From Prevotellaceae bacterium UBA6974 (lineage in GTDB: Bacteria; Bacteroidota; Bacteroidia; Bacteroidales; Bacteroidaceae): a DNA stretch of 45,452 bases. Positions 1-7,455 of this stretch are shown piece after piece. Under the pieces are notes generated by a model that saw only the letters and a program-made list of their open reading frames with translations, was not told where the DNA came from and searched no databases. The DNA lies in NCBI GenBank assembly GCA_002450165.1, contig DJYQ01000032.1:12052-57503 (forward strand), given 5' to 3'. The position numbers and the translations under genes are program-made. Within the stretch, counting starts at the first letter, position 1. Each line of letters starts with the position of its first letter.

Positions 1-983
1 GGCAGTTTCTGGCTCAGGTGCTGCAGGATGGCGTTGGCAATGCCCAGATTACCTTCCGAGTTCTCGAAGTCTATGGGGTTAACCTTGTGTGGCATAGCTG
101 AGGAGCCAACCTCACCGGCCTTTATTTTCTGACGGAAATATTCCATGCTGACATATTGCCAGAAATCGCGGTCCAGATCTATGATGATGGTGTTGATGCG
201 CTTCATGGCGTCAAATACACCGCTAAGACAGTCATAATTGCTGATCTGTGTGGTGTATTGTTCGCGTTCAAGACCTAATTTGGAGGACACGAACCTGTTG
301 CCGAATTCTTTCCAGTCATATTGCGGATATGCTACATTGTGTGCATTGTAATTGCCTGTAGCACCTCCGAACTTGGCTGTCAGCGGCTGAGCTTTAAGCG
401 CTTCCATTTGTCTCTCTAAACGATATGCGAATACCATGACCTCCTTGCCCATACGTGTAGGGCTGGCAGGTTGGCCATGTGTTTTTGCAAGCATAGGTAT
501 ATCCTCCCACTCCCGGGCATATTGCTTCAGTTGTGCAATGAGTTCCTCGAGCTGCGGGTAGTAAACTTCCTGCAGAGCTTCTTTTATAGACAGGGGAACA
601 CTGGTGTTGTTGATGTCCTGACTGGTAAGTCCAAAGTGTATGAACTCTTTGTATGCCTCAAGCTCGCCTATTTTGTCAAATTCTTCCTTGATAAAATATT
701 CAACAGCCTTGACATCGTGGTTGGTAACCTTTTCGATGTCCTTGATGCGCTGTGCATCCTGCTCGGTAAAGTTCCTGTAGATATTACGCAGGGTATCAGC
801 TTCGATTGGAAAATCCTGCAGTTGTGGTAATGGCAGTTCGCACAAGGCGATGAAATACTCTATTTCTACCCTGACGCGATATTTGATAAGGGCATACTCA
901 GAGAAAAAATCTGCTAAAGGCTGTGTCTTGCCGCGGTAGCGTCCGTCTATTGGACTGATGGCTGTTAGGGGGGTTAGTTCCAT
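1..983 (-). CDS. purB: Adenylosuccinate lyase (PurB), 3' end beyond window
   Basis: The minus-strand frame starts with ATG at 983 and stays open to base 1, giving about 327 N-terminal residues of a protein that is usually about 450 long. It begins MELTPLTAISPIDGRY, the usual PurB start, and carries the fumarase/aspartase-superfamily signature GSSAMPHKVNPIDFEN close to the edge; its serine lies on the mobile catalytic loop. THGQPASPT and TSQDINN supply further active-site residues. In the family the enzyme releases fumarate from adenylosuccinate and from SAICAR in purine synthesis. It lies downstream of tRNA-Val and is separated from it by a terminator hairpin. The missing C-terminus is an edge effect, not damage. 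Confidence 0.95.
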   Translation of the reverse strand, partial: MELTPLTAISPIDGRYRGKTQPLADFFSEYALIKYRVRVEIEYFIALCELPLPQLQDFPIEADTLRNIYRNFTEQDAQRIKDIEKVTNHDVKAVEYFIKEEFDKIGELEAYKEFIHFGLTSQDINNTSVPLSIKEALQEVYYPQLEELIAQLKQYAREWEDIPMLAKTHGQPASPTRMGKEVMVFAYRLERQMEALKAQPLTAKFGGATGNYNAHNVAYPQYDWKEFGNRFVSSKLGLEREQYTTQISNYDCLSGVFDAMKRINTIIIDLDRDFWQYVSMEYFRQKIKAGEVGSSAMPHKVNPIDFENSEGNLGIANAILQHLSQKL

Positions 984-1000
984 GCTACAGAATGTTTAAT

Positions 1001-1044
1001 TTAATAAAAGAAACCGACATGCTCCGAAGAGACGCGTCGGTTTC
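1001..1044 (-). terminator. Rho-independent terminator after tRNA-Val
   Basis: Read on the minus strand, a 9-bp stem GAAACCGAC / GTCGGTTTC encloses a 17-nt loop and is followed by CTTTTATT. It lies between the tRNA-Val gene and purB and would end the tRNA transcript. Confidence 0.75.
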
Positions 1045-1059
1045 CTACCACCACTTTTG

Positions 1060-1134
1060 TGGGCAATGAGGGATTCGAACCCCCGACCCTCTCCTTGTAA
1101 GGGAGATGCTCTGAACCAGCTGCGCTAATTGCCC
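1060..1134 (-). tRNA. tRNA-Val (UAC anticodon)
   Basis: The minus strand folds as a cloverleaf. The acceptor stem is GGGCAAT/ATTGCCC (1128-1134 with 1061-1067). The D arm reads AGCGCAGCTGGTTCAGAGC. The anticodon stem TCTCC/GGAGA encloses the loop CTTACAA, giving anticodon TAC, which reads GUA valine codons. The T arm contains GGTTCGAATCC. The discriminator base is A at 1060, and CCA is not encoded. Its own promoter lies just upstream and a terminator just downstream, so it is probably a single-gene transcript. Confidence 0.95.
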
Positions 1135-1140
1135 ATGCAT

Positions 1141-1180
1141 TTCGTATAATCGCGATGCAAATGTACGATAATTATACGAA
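1141..1180. repeat. 10-bp perfect inverted repeat around the tRNA-Val -7 box
   Basis: TTCGTATAAT at 1141-1150 and ATTATACGAA at 1171-1180 are exact reverse complements separated by 20 bp. The spacer contains the TACATTTG element of the tRNA promoter. It could be an operator, a transcript hairpin or a recombination-type site. No function is assigned. Confidence 0.7.
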
Positions 1181-1188
1181 TTGCACAA
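1158..1188 (-). promoter_or_regulatory. Bacteroidetes-type promoter of tRNA-Val
   Basis: The minus strand reads TTG (1186-1188), 20 nt, then TACATTTG (1158-1165), matching TTTG-N19/21-TAnnTTTG. The tRNA begins 24 bp after the -7 element. The 3' end of trpS is only about 13 bp further upstream, so the promoter fills the gap. A perfect 10-bp inverted repeat (1141-1150 and 1171-1180) flanks the -7 box. Confidence 0.75.
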
Positions 1189-1200
1189 GTGTTTAGGAAT

Positions 1201-2307
1201 TTATTTTTGGCTTGCAAAGCGTTTTGCCTGCTCTGCAATCAGCTCGGCATCGTCGAAATAGTTAATTTTCATTGCCCTCCTCACCTGGTCCATAGTGTCT
1301 GCCGCTGTCTCGCGGGCATCTTCGCAACCCTTTCGCAATATTTCGTACACGGCAGGAATATCCTTCTGCAGTTCCAAACGACGTTCGCGTATAGGCTTGA
1401 GTCGATCATTCAGAATGTTGAACAACAGTTTCTTACATGTGCCGTCGCCCAGTCCTCCACGGCAGTAGTGATCTTTCAGTTCGTCCAGGTTTTTGTATTC
1501 AGGCAGAAAATTGGCAAAGTCCTGATCAACAGAGAATGCGTCCAAATATGTAAATACAGTATTACCTTCAAGATGTCCAGGCGAATCGATTGTGAGATGC
1601 TGGGGATCTGTAAACATACTGTTTACCTTCTTCTTCAGTTCCTTTTCTGTATCACTGAGGTAGATGCAGTTGCCAAGGCTCTTTGACATTTTTGCCTTGC
1701 CGTCTGTTCCCGGGAGACGCATGCATGCCTTGTTGTCAGGTAGCATGATGTTGGGTTCTACCAGAGTATTACCATATATGTGGTTGAAACGACGTACTAT
1801 TTCCCTACATTGTTCCAGCATGGGTTCTTGGTCTTCTCCTACAGGTACTGTAGTGGATTTGAAAAGAGCTATATCTGCAGCTTGGCTTATAGGGTAGGTA
1901 AAGAAACCTACCGGGATACTTTCGCCAGCAAAGCCTCGCATCTGAATCTCGGTCTTCACCGTTGGATTACGTTGCAGTCGGCTTACGCTTACAAGGTCCA
2001 TGAAATAGAATGACAGTTCGGTCAGTTCTGGAATCTGGCTTTGGATAAAAATTGTAACCTTCTCAGGGTTCAGTCCACATGACAGATAGTCAAGTGCGAC
2101 CTCAACGACATTTTGACGGACTTTCTCTGGGTTGTCTATGTTGTCGGTCAGGGCTTGGGCATCTGCTATAAAGACGTACATTTTCTTGTATTCGCCTTCG
2201 TTCTGAAGTTCGATGCGGCGACGAAGGCTTCCAACATAGTGACCAATGTGCAGTCTGCCTGTAGGGCGATCGCCAGTGAGAAATATCCTTTCATTCCTAT
2301 TTATCAT
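1201..2307 (-). CDS. trpS: Tryptophan-tRNA ligase (TrpRS)
   Basis: This 368-residue class I aminoacyl-tRNA synthetase charges tRNA-Trp. The HIGH motif is literal at residues 20-23 (GRLHIGHYVG) and KMSKS is at 206-210 (GKAKMSKSLGN). The GEDQ motif near residue 157 and the PISQAAD stretch near 139 fit the TrpRS Rossmann fold. Length is normal to slightly long for bacterial TrpRS (about 330-370). The ATG at 2307 is used. It lies between the ompA terminator and the tRNA-Val promoter, so it is probably monocistronic, although no clear -33/-7 pair was seen in the 80 bp upstream. Confidence 0.95.
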   Translation of the reverse strand: MINRNERIFLTGDRPTGRLHIGHYVGSLRRRIELQNEGEYKKMYVFIADAQALTDNIDNPEKVRQNVVEVALDYLSCGLNPEKVTIFIQSQIPELTELSFYFMDLVSVSRLQRNPTVKTEIQMRGFAGESIPVGFFTYPISQAADIALFKSTTVPVGEDQEPMLEQCREIVRRFNHIYGNTLVEPNIMLPDNKACMRLPGTDGKAKMSKSLGNCIYLSDTEKELKKKVNSMFTDPQHLTIDSPGHLEGNTVFTYLDAFSVDQDFANFLPEYKNLDELKDHYCRGGLGDGTCKKLLFNILNDRLKPIRERRLELQKDIPAVYEILRKGCEDARETAADTMDQVRRAMKINYFDDAELIAEQAKRFASQK

Positions 2308-2334
2308 ATAGTATATGTTCTATTCGTCAGTTAT

Positions 2335-2370
2335 GAAAAGAGGGAAGCATTCGTTTGGACGCTTCCCTCT
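2335..2370 (-). terminator. Terminator of the OmpA-family gene
   Basis: On the minus strand AGAGGGAAGC and GCTTCCCTCT form a perfect 10-bp stem around a 12-nt loop, followed by TTTT. It lies 22 bp past the stop of the OmpA-family gene and just upstream of trpS. Confidence 0.9.
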
Positions 2371-2391
2371 TGATATTGCTGTAATATGGAT

Positions 2392-3549
2392 TTACTTCAG
2401 GATAACAGTTGCGCGACGGTTGTATGAGAATGGATCCAAATCATTAACACCACCCTTGGCAGCTGTTTCAATCTTATCCTTGTTTACACCCATCTTAACG
2501 AGCTCAGCAGCAACTGCATCAGCACGACGCTGAGACAGAGCCTGGTTGTATTCTGCACTACCAGTGTTAGAATCTGCATAGCCTGTTACAACAACAGTGC
2601 GGTTGTTTGCAATTGCATACTCGGCAATTTCCTTAACGTTTACGAGATCCTTCTTGGAAGCAATCTTGCTCTGGTTGAGATTGAAGAAAACTGATGCACG
2701 TGTAGCAACACAATCAGATACAACCTTTGTTACAGGCTTTTGATTCTTCAGGAGATTTTGCAGACGGTCATTCTCGGCCTGAGAGTCAGCTAAGGAAGCG
2801 TTCAGGGCATCTACCTGTGCCTTGTTCATTGCCATGATGGCATCTACGTCAGGTGCGTTGTCCCATCCTACCTTGCCGAGGTTGAAACCGCAACCTACGC
2901 TCCAACCGATCAACCAGTCACGTGACTGGAACAGAGGAGTTGAACCGTTGCTACCCCATGAAACTAAACGGCCATCCATATCCGGATCACCGGCATTAGC
3001 ATAGATATCAACATTGATATGGAAACGCTTTGTAATGTTGAACTGGTTCAAAATACCGGCACCCAGCAGGAACGATTCTGAGCTGTTGTCACAGTTGTGA
3101 AGCCAGCCTGCAGTACCATAGGCGATGATATTCCATACGCGTGGCTTGTAGCCTGCAAACAGGTTATGCAGATTAACCATTGGCTGCAATGCAAGGCTTA
3201 TCTGATTGTAGAGAGGGTTAAAGTCTGCATTGTTGGTGTTGACCTGCTTTGCCCAGGCGGCCTGGAACTTGGCACGCATACCGAAGGATGGCGTAGCCCA
3301 CTTACCAATGCTTACGTCGAAACCATGTGCACCGCGCTTGTTTGAGAATGGGTTACCGCTAACACCCATACCATGCTCCTGATTAGAGTAGGCACTCAAG
3401 TAGTCGTAACCGAAATCGATGAACCAGTTATCCCAAAAACCGTTAGTTACAACGCGGTGTTTCTTTGTTGGGATCTCTGTAGTTGTCTCCTGTGCTGTTG
3501 CGGTGATACTCATACCGGCAATGAGCAACAACAAAAAATACTTTTTCAT
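2392..3549 (-). CDS. OmpA-family outer membrane protein
   Basis: The protein has 385 residues. It begins with a signal peptide (MKKYFLLLLIAGMSITATAQ). Residues about 35-235 are rich in aromatic and glycine residues and have alternating patterns, as in an outer-membrane beta-barrel. A short coiled stretch (DALNASLADSQAENDRLQNLL) leads into a C-terminal OmpA-like peptidoglycan-binding domain from about residue 275. That domain includes VTGYADSNTGSAEYNQALS and the motif LSQRRADAVAAELV, whose Asp and Arg bind meso-DAP in the family. The role is anchoring the outer membrane to peptidoglycan. It is flanked by its own -7 box and a strong terminator, so it is likely a highly expressed single-gene unit. 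Confidence 0.93.
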   Translation of the reverse strand: MKKYFLLLLIAGMSITATAQETTTEIPTKKHRVVTNGFWDNWFIDFGYDYLSAYSNQEHGMGVSGNPFSNKRGAHGFDVSIGKWATPSFGMRAKFQAAWAKQVNTNNADFNPLYNQISLALQPMVNLHNLFAGYKPRVWNIIAYGTAGWLHNCDNSSESFLLGAGILNQFNITKRFHINVDIYANAGDPDMDGRLVSWGSNGSTPLFQSRDWLIGWSVGCGFNLGKVGWDNAPDVDAIMAMNKAQVDALNASLADSQAENDRLQNLLKNQKPVTKVVSDCVATRASVFFNLNQSKIASKKDLVNVKEIAEYAIANNRTVVVTGYADSNTGSAEYNQALSQRRADAVAAELVKMGVNKDKIETAAKGGVNDLDPFSYNRRATVILK

Positions 3550-3608
3550 AATACCGAATTTTAATTGAGTGGTTATTTAATTTAATTAGTTTTACTTATT
3601 TCGCTGTG

Positions 3609-3616
3609 CAAAGATA
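3609..3616 (-). promoter_or_regulatory. -7 element for the OmpA-family gene
   Basis: The minus strand reads TATCTTTG, an exact TAnnTTTG match, 60 bp before the ATG. No clean TTTG was found 19-21 bp further upstream (the sequence there is AT-rich). The predicted 5' leader is about 50 nt and A/T-rich. Confidence 0.5.
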
Positions 3617-3715
3617 TGAAATATATTTTAACCGATTTGTAGTTTTTTGCAAAAAAAACATTAAAAATGCACTTTTAACATATGGTACATGGTGTTTTTG
3701 TATTACAAGGGGGGC

Positions 3716-5512
3716 TTAGTTAAACATTTTTGAGAGTTCGTAGTCTGTTATAACCTTGATTATCGTTTTCCCGTTTGGAGTTAAATTGGGGTTGGAACTT
3801 TGCATTAATGATGCAATTATGTTACCCATTTCTTCGGTGCTGAGAACCTGGCCGGAGATTATACTGGTATGCTGTGCCATGGCAAGCGCGATGTTATTTT
3901 TGTATTCATCTGTATCTCTTACAGCTCCGTTCTGGATGCTGTTGAGCATCTCCTGAATGATTTTCTTTGCAGATAGAATATCCATGTCTGCTGGTATGCC
4001 GTTGATTGAATAGCTTCCTGCTCCGAGTGAGACGATATCAAATCCCAAATAATTCATTTCCGGCAGTATAGTTTCCATCAGTTCCTGCTCTTGCGCGGTC
4101 AGTTCTATAAGCTCGGGGAACAGACATCCTTGAGTAGATGCCTGTTGATTCTTCATCTGACGGAGGTATTTATCATACAGGATACGTATATGCGCGCGGT
4201 GCTGGTCAATAATCATCAGGCCCGAACGTGCAGATACTACGATATATTGTCCCTTGTATTGATAGTAATGCGTGCTAATTTCGTCCTCGTAGGAACCGGT
4301 GTTTCCAAAGAATGAATCTTCGGTTACTTTTGTGTCCTTTTCCTGGGTTTGACTTAACAGGTCATCGTATAATTTAGTCCAGTCTTTTATGGTTGATGTC
4401 GTTTTGAACGGATTATAATTGGAATCGACCTTCACTACAGGAGATGATACGGGCTTGGTCGAACTGTTATATACCGGAATTTCAAAGTCTTTTGCCTTGG
4501 TGAAATCAATATTGGGAACGGCATTGAACTTACCCAGCGCTTCCTTGATTCCGACAAGAATCAAACGGAAAATATCAGAATCATTGTTAAATTTTATTTC
4601 TGTCTTTGTCGGACTTAGGTTGACGTCTATTTCAGCAGGATCAACTTCTATGAATAAGAAGAACGGTACCTGTTCTCCAGCAGGTATGAGACGTTCAAAT
4701 GCCTCTTGTACAGCTTTGCTAAAATATGCGTGACGCATAAATCGTCCGTTGACGAACAGATATTGCTGTGGTCTGGCCTTTACTGCAGATTCGGGACGAC
4801 CGATGAAACCAGTGATACGTGCGATATTCGAGTCAACATTTACTTCCAGTAATTTCTCGCTCAATGATTTGGAGAACAAGTCGCGTATCCTTTGTCGTGC
4901 ACCATGAGTTGCCCGTAGGTTCCAAATTTGGTTCCCGTCACTGGTCAGTGTGAAATTTACGGATGGATTTACAAGTGCAATGTGTAGGAATTCTTCCTTG
5001 ATATTACGTAGTTCCGTGGTATTGGATTTCAGAAAACGTCGTTTGTTTCCGGCATTGTAGAATAAATTTTTAACGTTGATGTTTGTCCCAACCTGGCACA
5101 TACATGGTTCCTGTGTGGTAAATTCGCCACCGGTGAAATCAATTCGTGTGCCCACTTCGCTGTCAGGTGTACATGTCTGCATTGTTACTTCTGATACTGC
5201 GGCAATACATGAGAGAGCAACGCCGCGGAATCCCATTGTATGAAGTGTGGTAAGATCGTTTATTCCACTAATCTTGCTGGTTGCATGACGTTCGAATGCC
5301 AACCGTGCATCATTGCTGCTCATACCTTTGCCGTTATCCAGTACTTGAATGCTGTTTAAACCGGCATTGGATACATACACATCTATGCAACTGGCTCCTG
5401 CATCCAGTGAGTTCTCCATCAGTTCCTTGATTACTGATGAAGGGCGCTGGATAAGTTCTTCGGCTGAAAGTTGGTTTGAAACTGCCTGTGGCAGAATATG
5501 TATAATATCCAT
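3716..5512 (-). CDS. mutL: DNA mismatch repair protein MutL with altered ATPase motifs
   Basis: The protein has 598 residues from ATG 5512; an in-frame ATG 60 bp upstream is rejected because family members start MxxIxxLP. The N-terminal GHKL ATPase retains the catalytic Glu33 and Asn34 (KELMENSLDAGA), DNGKGM and RHATSKI. The C-terminal dimerisation domain contains IIDQHRAHIRILYDKY. Four places normally near-invariant in MutL differ: AGEV reads AEEL (17-20), GFRGEAL reads GFRGVAL (Val98), the PAR of FYNTPARR reads AGN (154-156), and HPxK reads SPTK (Ser300). Length and frame are intact, so it is expressed rather than decayed. It is the last gene of the guaB-to-mutL run. Confidence 0.9.
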   Translation of the reverse strand: MDIIHILPQAVSNQLSAEELIQRPSSVIKELMENSLDAGASCIDVYVSNAGLNSIQVLDNGKGMSSNDARLAFERHATSKISGINDLTTLHTMGFRGVALSCIAAVSEVTMQTCTPDSEVGTRIDFTGGEFTTQEPCMCQVGTNINVKNLFYNAGNKRRFLKSNTTELRNIKEEFLHIALVNPSVNFTLTSDGNQIWNLRATHGARQRIRDLFSKSLSEKLLEVNVDSNIARITGFIGRPESAVKARPQQYLFVNGRFMRHAYFSKAVQEAFERLIPAGEQVPFFLFIEVDPAEIDVNLSPTKTEIKFNNDSDIFRLILVGIKEALGKFNAVPNIDFTKAKDFEIPVYNSSTKPVSSPVVKVDSNYNPFKTTSTIKDWTKLYDDLLSQTQEKDTKVTEDSFFGNTGSYEDEISTHYYQYKGQYIVVSARSGLMIIDQHRAHIRILYDKYLRQMKNQQASTQGCLFPELIELTAQEQELMETILPEMNYLGFDIVSLGAGSYSINGIPADMDILSAKKIIQEMLNSIQNGAVRDTDEYKNNIALAMAQHTSIISGQVLSTEEMGNIIASLMQSSNPNLTPNGKTIIKVITDYELSKMFN

Positions 5513-5535
5513 TATGATTGTTGTGTTGTTATATT

Positions 5536-5838
5536 TTATAAATGAACATTGCCTGTCAGCAGAAAATGCCAAATCATAATCAATATGATTATTGCAATCA
5601 GGGCAATAGGCCAGGTCAAACGACTGCGTGTGTTGTCAGCATATCTCTTGGCACGAGGCGTAAATTCGGAGAATTTGCCCTTGAAACGGTTTTGTGTATA
5701 GTCTGGTTTGGTTTCGGTAATCTCGCCCTGTTCACGGCGAACATCGTTCACTAGTTTTTCCAGTTTCTCTTTCCGAGCATCAGTGTAGATGCTGACTTTG
5801 CGGAACTTGCGGGGTTCCCTTGTCTTGAACAGTCCCAT
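5536..5838 (-). CDS. Small tail-anchored conserved protein
   Basis: This 100-residue protein has a basic N-terminus (MGLFKTREPRKFRKV), a charged, probably helical middle (ARKEKLEKLVNDVRREQGE) and one C-terminal transmembrane segment (IALIAIIILIMIWHFLL, about residues 78-94). The topology suggests a cytoplasmic domain tethered to the inner membrane. Its start codon lies inside the last 59 bp of the OstA-like gene in another frame, and mutL begins 23 bp after its stop, so the three are probably cotranscribed. I recognise the general form as a small Bacteroidales conserved protein but know no function. Confidence 0.8.
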   Translation of the reverse strand: MGLFKTREPRKFRKVSIYTDARKEKLEKLVNDVRREQGEITETKPDYTQNRFKGKFSEFTPRAKRYADNTRSRLTWPIALIAIIILIMIWHFLLTGNVHL

Positions 5839-7453
5839 TGTTTTTATCTTTCTTTATTGTTTTCAGTTGTTGCAGTGGTGCTTTGCGTTGCTTACTCTCC
5901 TTCAATTCCGAACCTTTTGTCTTACCTCGCCAGTTGAATATGTCTGCAGGGTTTTTCGGGCGCATATAGTCGAACCAGATAAAATTGTCAAGAAATCTTT
6001 GTTTGGGCGGAATCTTGAAAATAGGGTATAGTGTTCCTGTCGCTGCTGGCATCCAGATACGTTTCACTTTCTGATTATCACCCATGAACATTTTCATCTC
6101 GGTACTTTCACAGTGGTTCAGGCCAATCATTAGACTGTCCGAATCCAGAGGATAGTATTTGACATAGACATTGCCGATGGTGTGAGAACTTTTAATTTTG
6201 CCTTTGTCGAAATATGAGTGTATTTCGTGTCCTGAAATCTGATTGTAGTGCATACTGTCCAGTCTTTCACACAGTAGAGTCTGCCTGAGGACCTGTATGC
6301 TGTCAACCGTACTGTCGTTCATGAAGGCTATTATCTCCTCACCCAGAATCTGTTGGTTCTTGCTCCATACCACTGGGTCGCGGTACATGGTCATCTGTAA
6401 TGTCTTCTTGTTGTAAACCAAAGAATCACATACCCCTTGCAGGTCTTCGCGGAACATGCGTACCTTGTGATAGGTATGCATGGTGCGGTAGGCGGAATCT
6501 GTCTTTATGTGGTAAGTGAATAACTTGATTGTGTCACCATGCAGATACATTGTATCCTTGCCTTGTGAATAATCCAGAATACGGGCAGAATCGGTGCCCA
6601 TACTATATCCTGTCTTTTCATTGTAATAGCAGTATCCGCCAGTCATTGTATTCTTGTTTACAATATCTGTGTAATGGACGTTGCCAAATGCTTCACCAAT
6701 AGAATCCGTACTATTCCAGATGACTTTATCACCAATCAATTTCTTACCGTTATTGTTTAGCTCGCTTCTGTCAAAAAGGGTCAGGTTACGGTCCTTAGGA
6801 TTCATGAATGCCGAGGTAGAGTAAATATGACATGCACCATTGTCAATAGTACTGGGGCCAGTAGCATGACCGATGCCAGTACGTGTGTCGTAGCGAAGGG
6901 TGTCTGTCAGCAATGTTGTCTCAGCTTTTTTAGGAGGTGGTGGGCTGACCATCCTGACGTTGTAGTTAAATACGGCTTCGCGTGTATTGGGGCTATATTC
7001 TCCCCAGTCAGACGTAAGGTCATTGTTTGCATCTACCAAGTGTCCTCCCTCGAAGAAATACCCGATGTTATAAAGCCTGTCGTAGTCCATTGAATCGGTA
7101 TAAACCTTGGTTGTACGATGTGTAAGAACGACATTGTGTCGGACACGTGCGAGTTTTTCCAAACCGTTGTAATAGAGTACGTCACCAACCAGATTCAACG
7201 TGTCACCTTGTACCAGACGTACATGTCCATAGGCATCAAAACTATTGGATGCCTCGTAGAACAATGCACTGTCGCAATACATCAATGCGTTGTCGTGTTT
7301 GAACTGAACGTGTCCGACAAGGAATTGGGCATCTCGATTTTTTGTGTTGTCAAAATACAATACATCAGAGTGCAACAGGTACACTCTGTTATCGGCATGG
7401 GAACCCCAGATGATGCCGAATATTATCAAAATGATAAACAGTGATTTCTTCAA
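5780..7453 (-). CDS. OstA/LptA-like LPS transport periplasmic protein
   Basis: The protein has 557 residues, with a signal peptide (KKSLFIILIIFGIIWGSHA) followed by repeated beta-jellyroll strands of the OstA type: DVLYFDNTKNRDAQFLVGHV, YGHVRLVQGDTLNLVGD, MDYDRLYNIGYFFEGGH, GKKLIGDKVIWNSTDS. The family carries lipopolysaccharide between inner and outer membranes. At 557 residues it is much longer than proteobacterial LptA (about 180), as in Bacteroidota homologues. The start is TTG at 7453, two bases after the surA-like stop; no nearby ATG would keep the signal peptide, so TTG is preferred and translational coupling is likely. The C-terminal tail is lysine/glutamine-rich and overlaps the next gene. 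Confidence 0.85.
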   Translation of the reverse strand: MKKSLFIILIIFGIIWGSHADNRVYLLHSDVLYFDNTKNRDAQFLVGHVQFKHDNALMYCDSALFYEASNSFDAYGHVRLVQGDTLNLVGDVLYYNGLEKLARVRHNVVLTHRTTKVYTDSMDYDRLYNIGYFFEGGHLVDANNDLTSDWGEYSPNTREAVFNYNVRMVSPPPPKKAETTLLTDTLRYDTRTGIGHATGPSTIDNGACHIYSTSAFMNPKDRNLTLFDRSELNNNGKKLIGDKVIWNSTDSIGEAFGNVHYTDIVNKNTMTGGYCYYNEKTGYSMGTDSARILDYSQGKDTMYLHGDTIKLFTYHIKTDSAYRTMHTYHKVRMFREDLQGVCDSLVYNKKTLQMTMYRDPVVWSKNQQILGEEIIAFMNDSTVDSIQVLRQTLLCERLDSMHYNQISGHEIHSYFDKGKIKSSHTIGNVYVKYYPLDSDSLMIGLNHCESTEMKMFMGDNQKVKRIWMPAATGTLYPIFKIPPKQRFLDNFIWFDYMRPKNPADIFNWRGKTKGSELKESKQRKAPLQQLKTIKKDKNNGTVQDKGTPQVPQSQHLH

Positions 7454-7455
7454 TG

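Noticed and set aside
1141..1180. loxP- or dif-like recombination site
   Set aside because: The arms look similar in style to loxP arms, but the 20-bp spacer is far longer than the 6-8 bp of tyrosine-recombinase sites, and no recombinase gene is nearby. Kept only as an inverted repeat.
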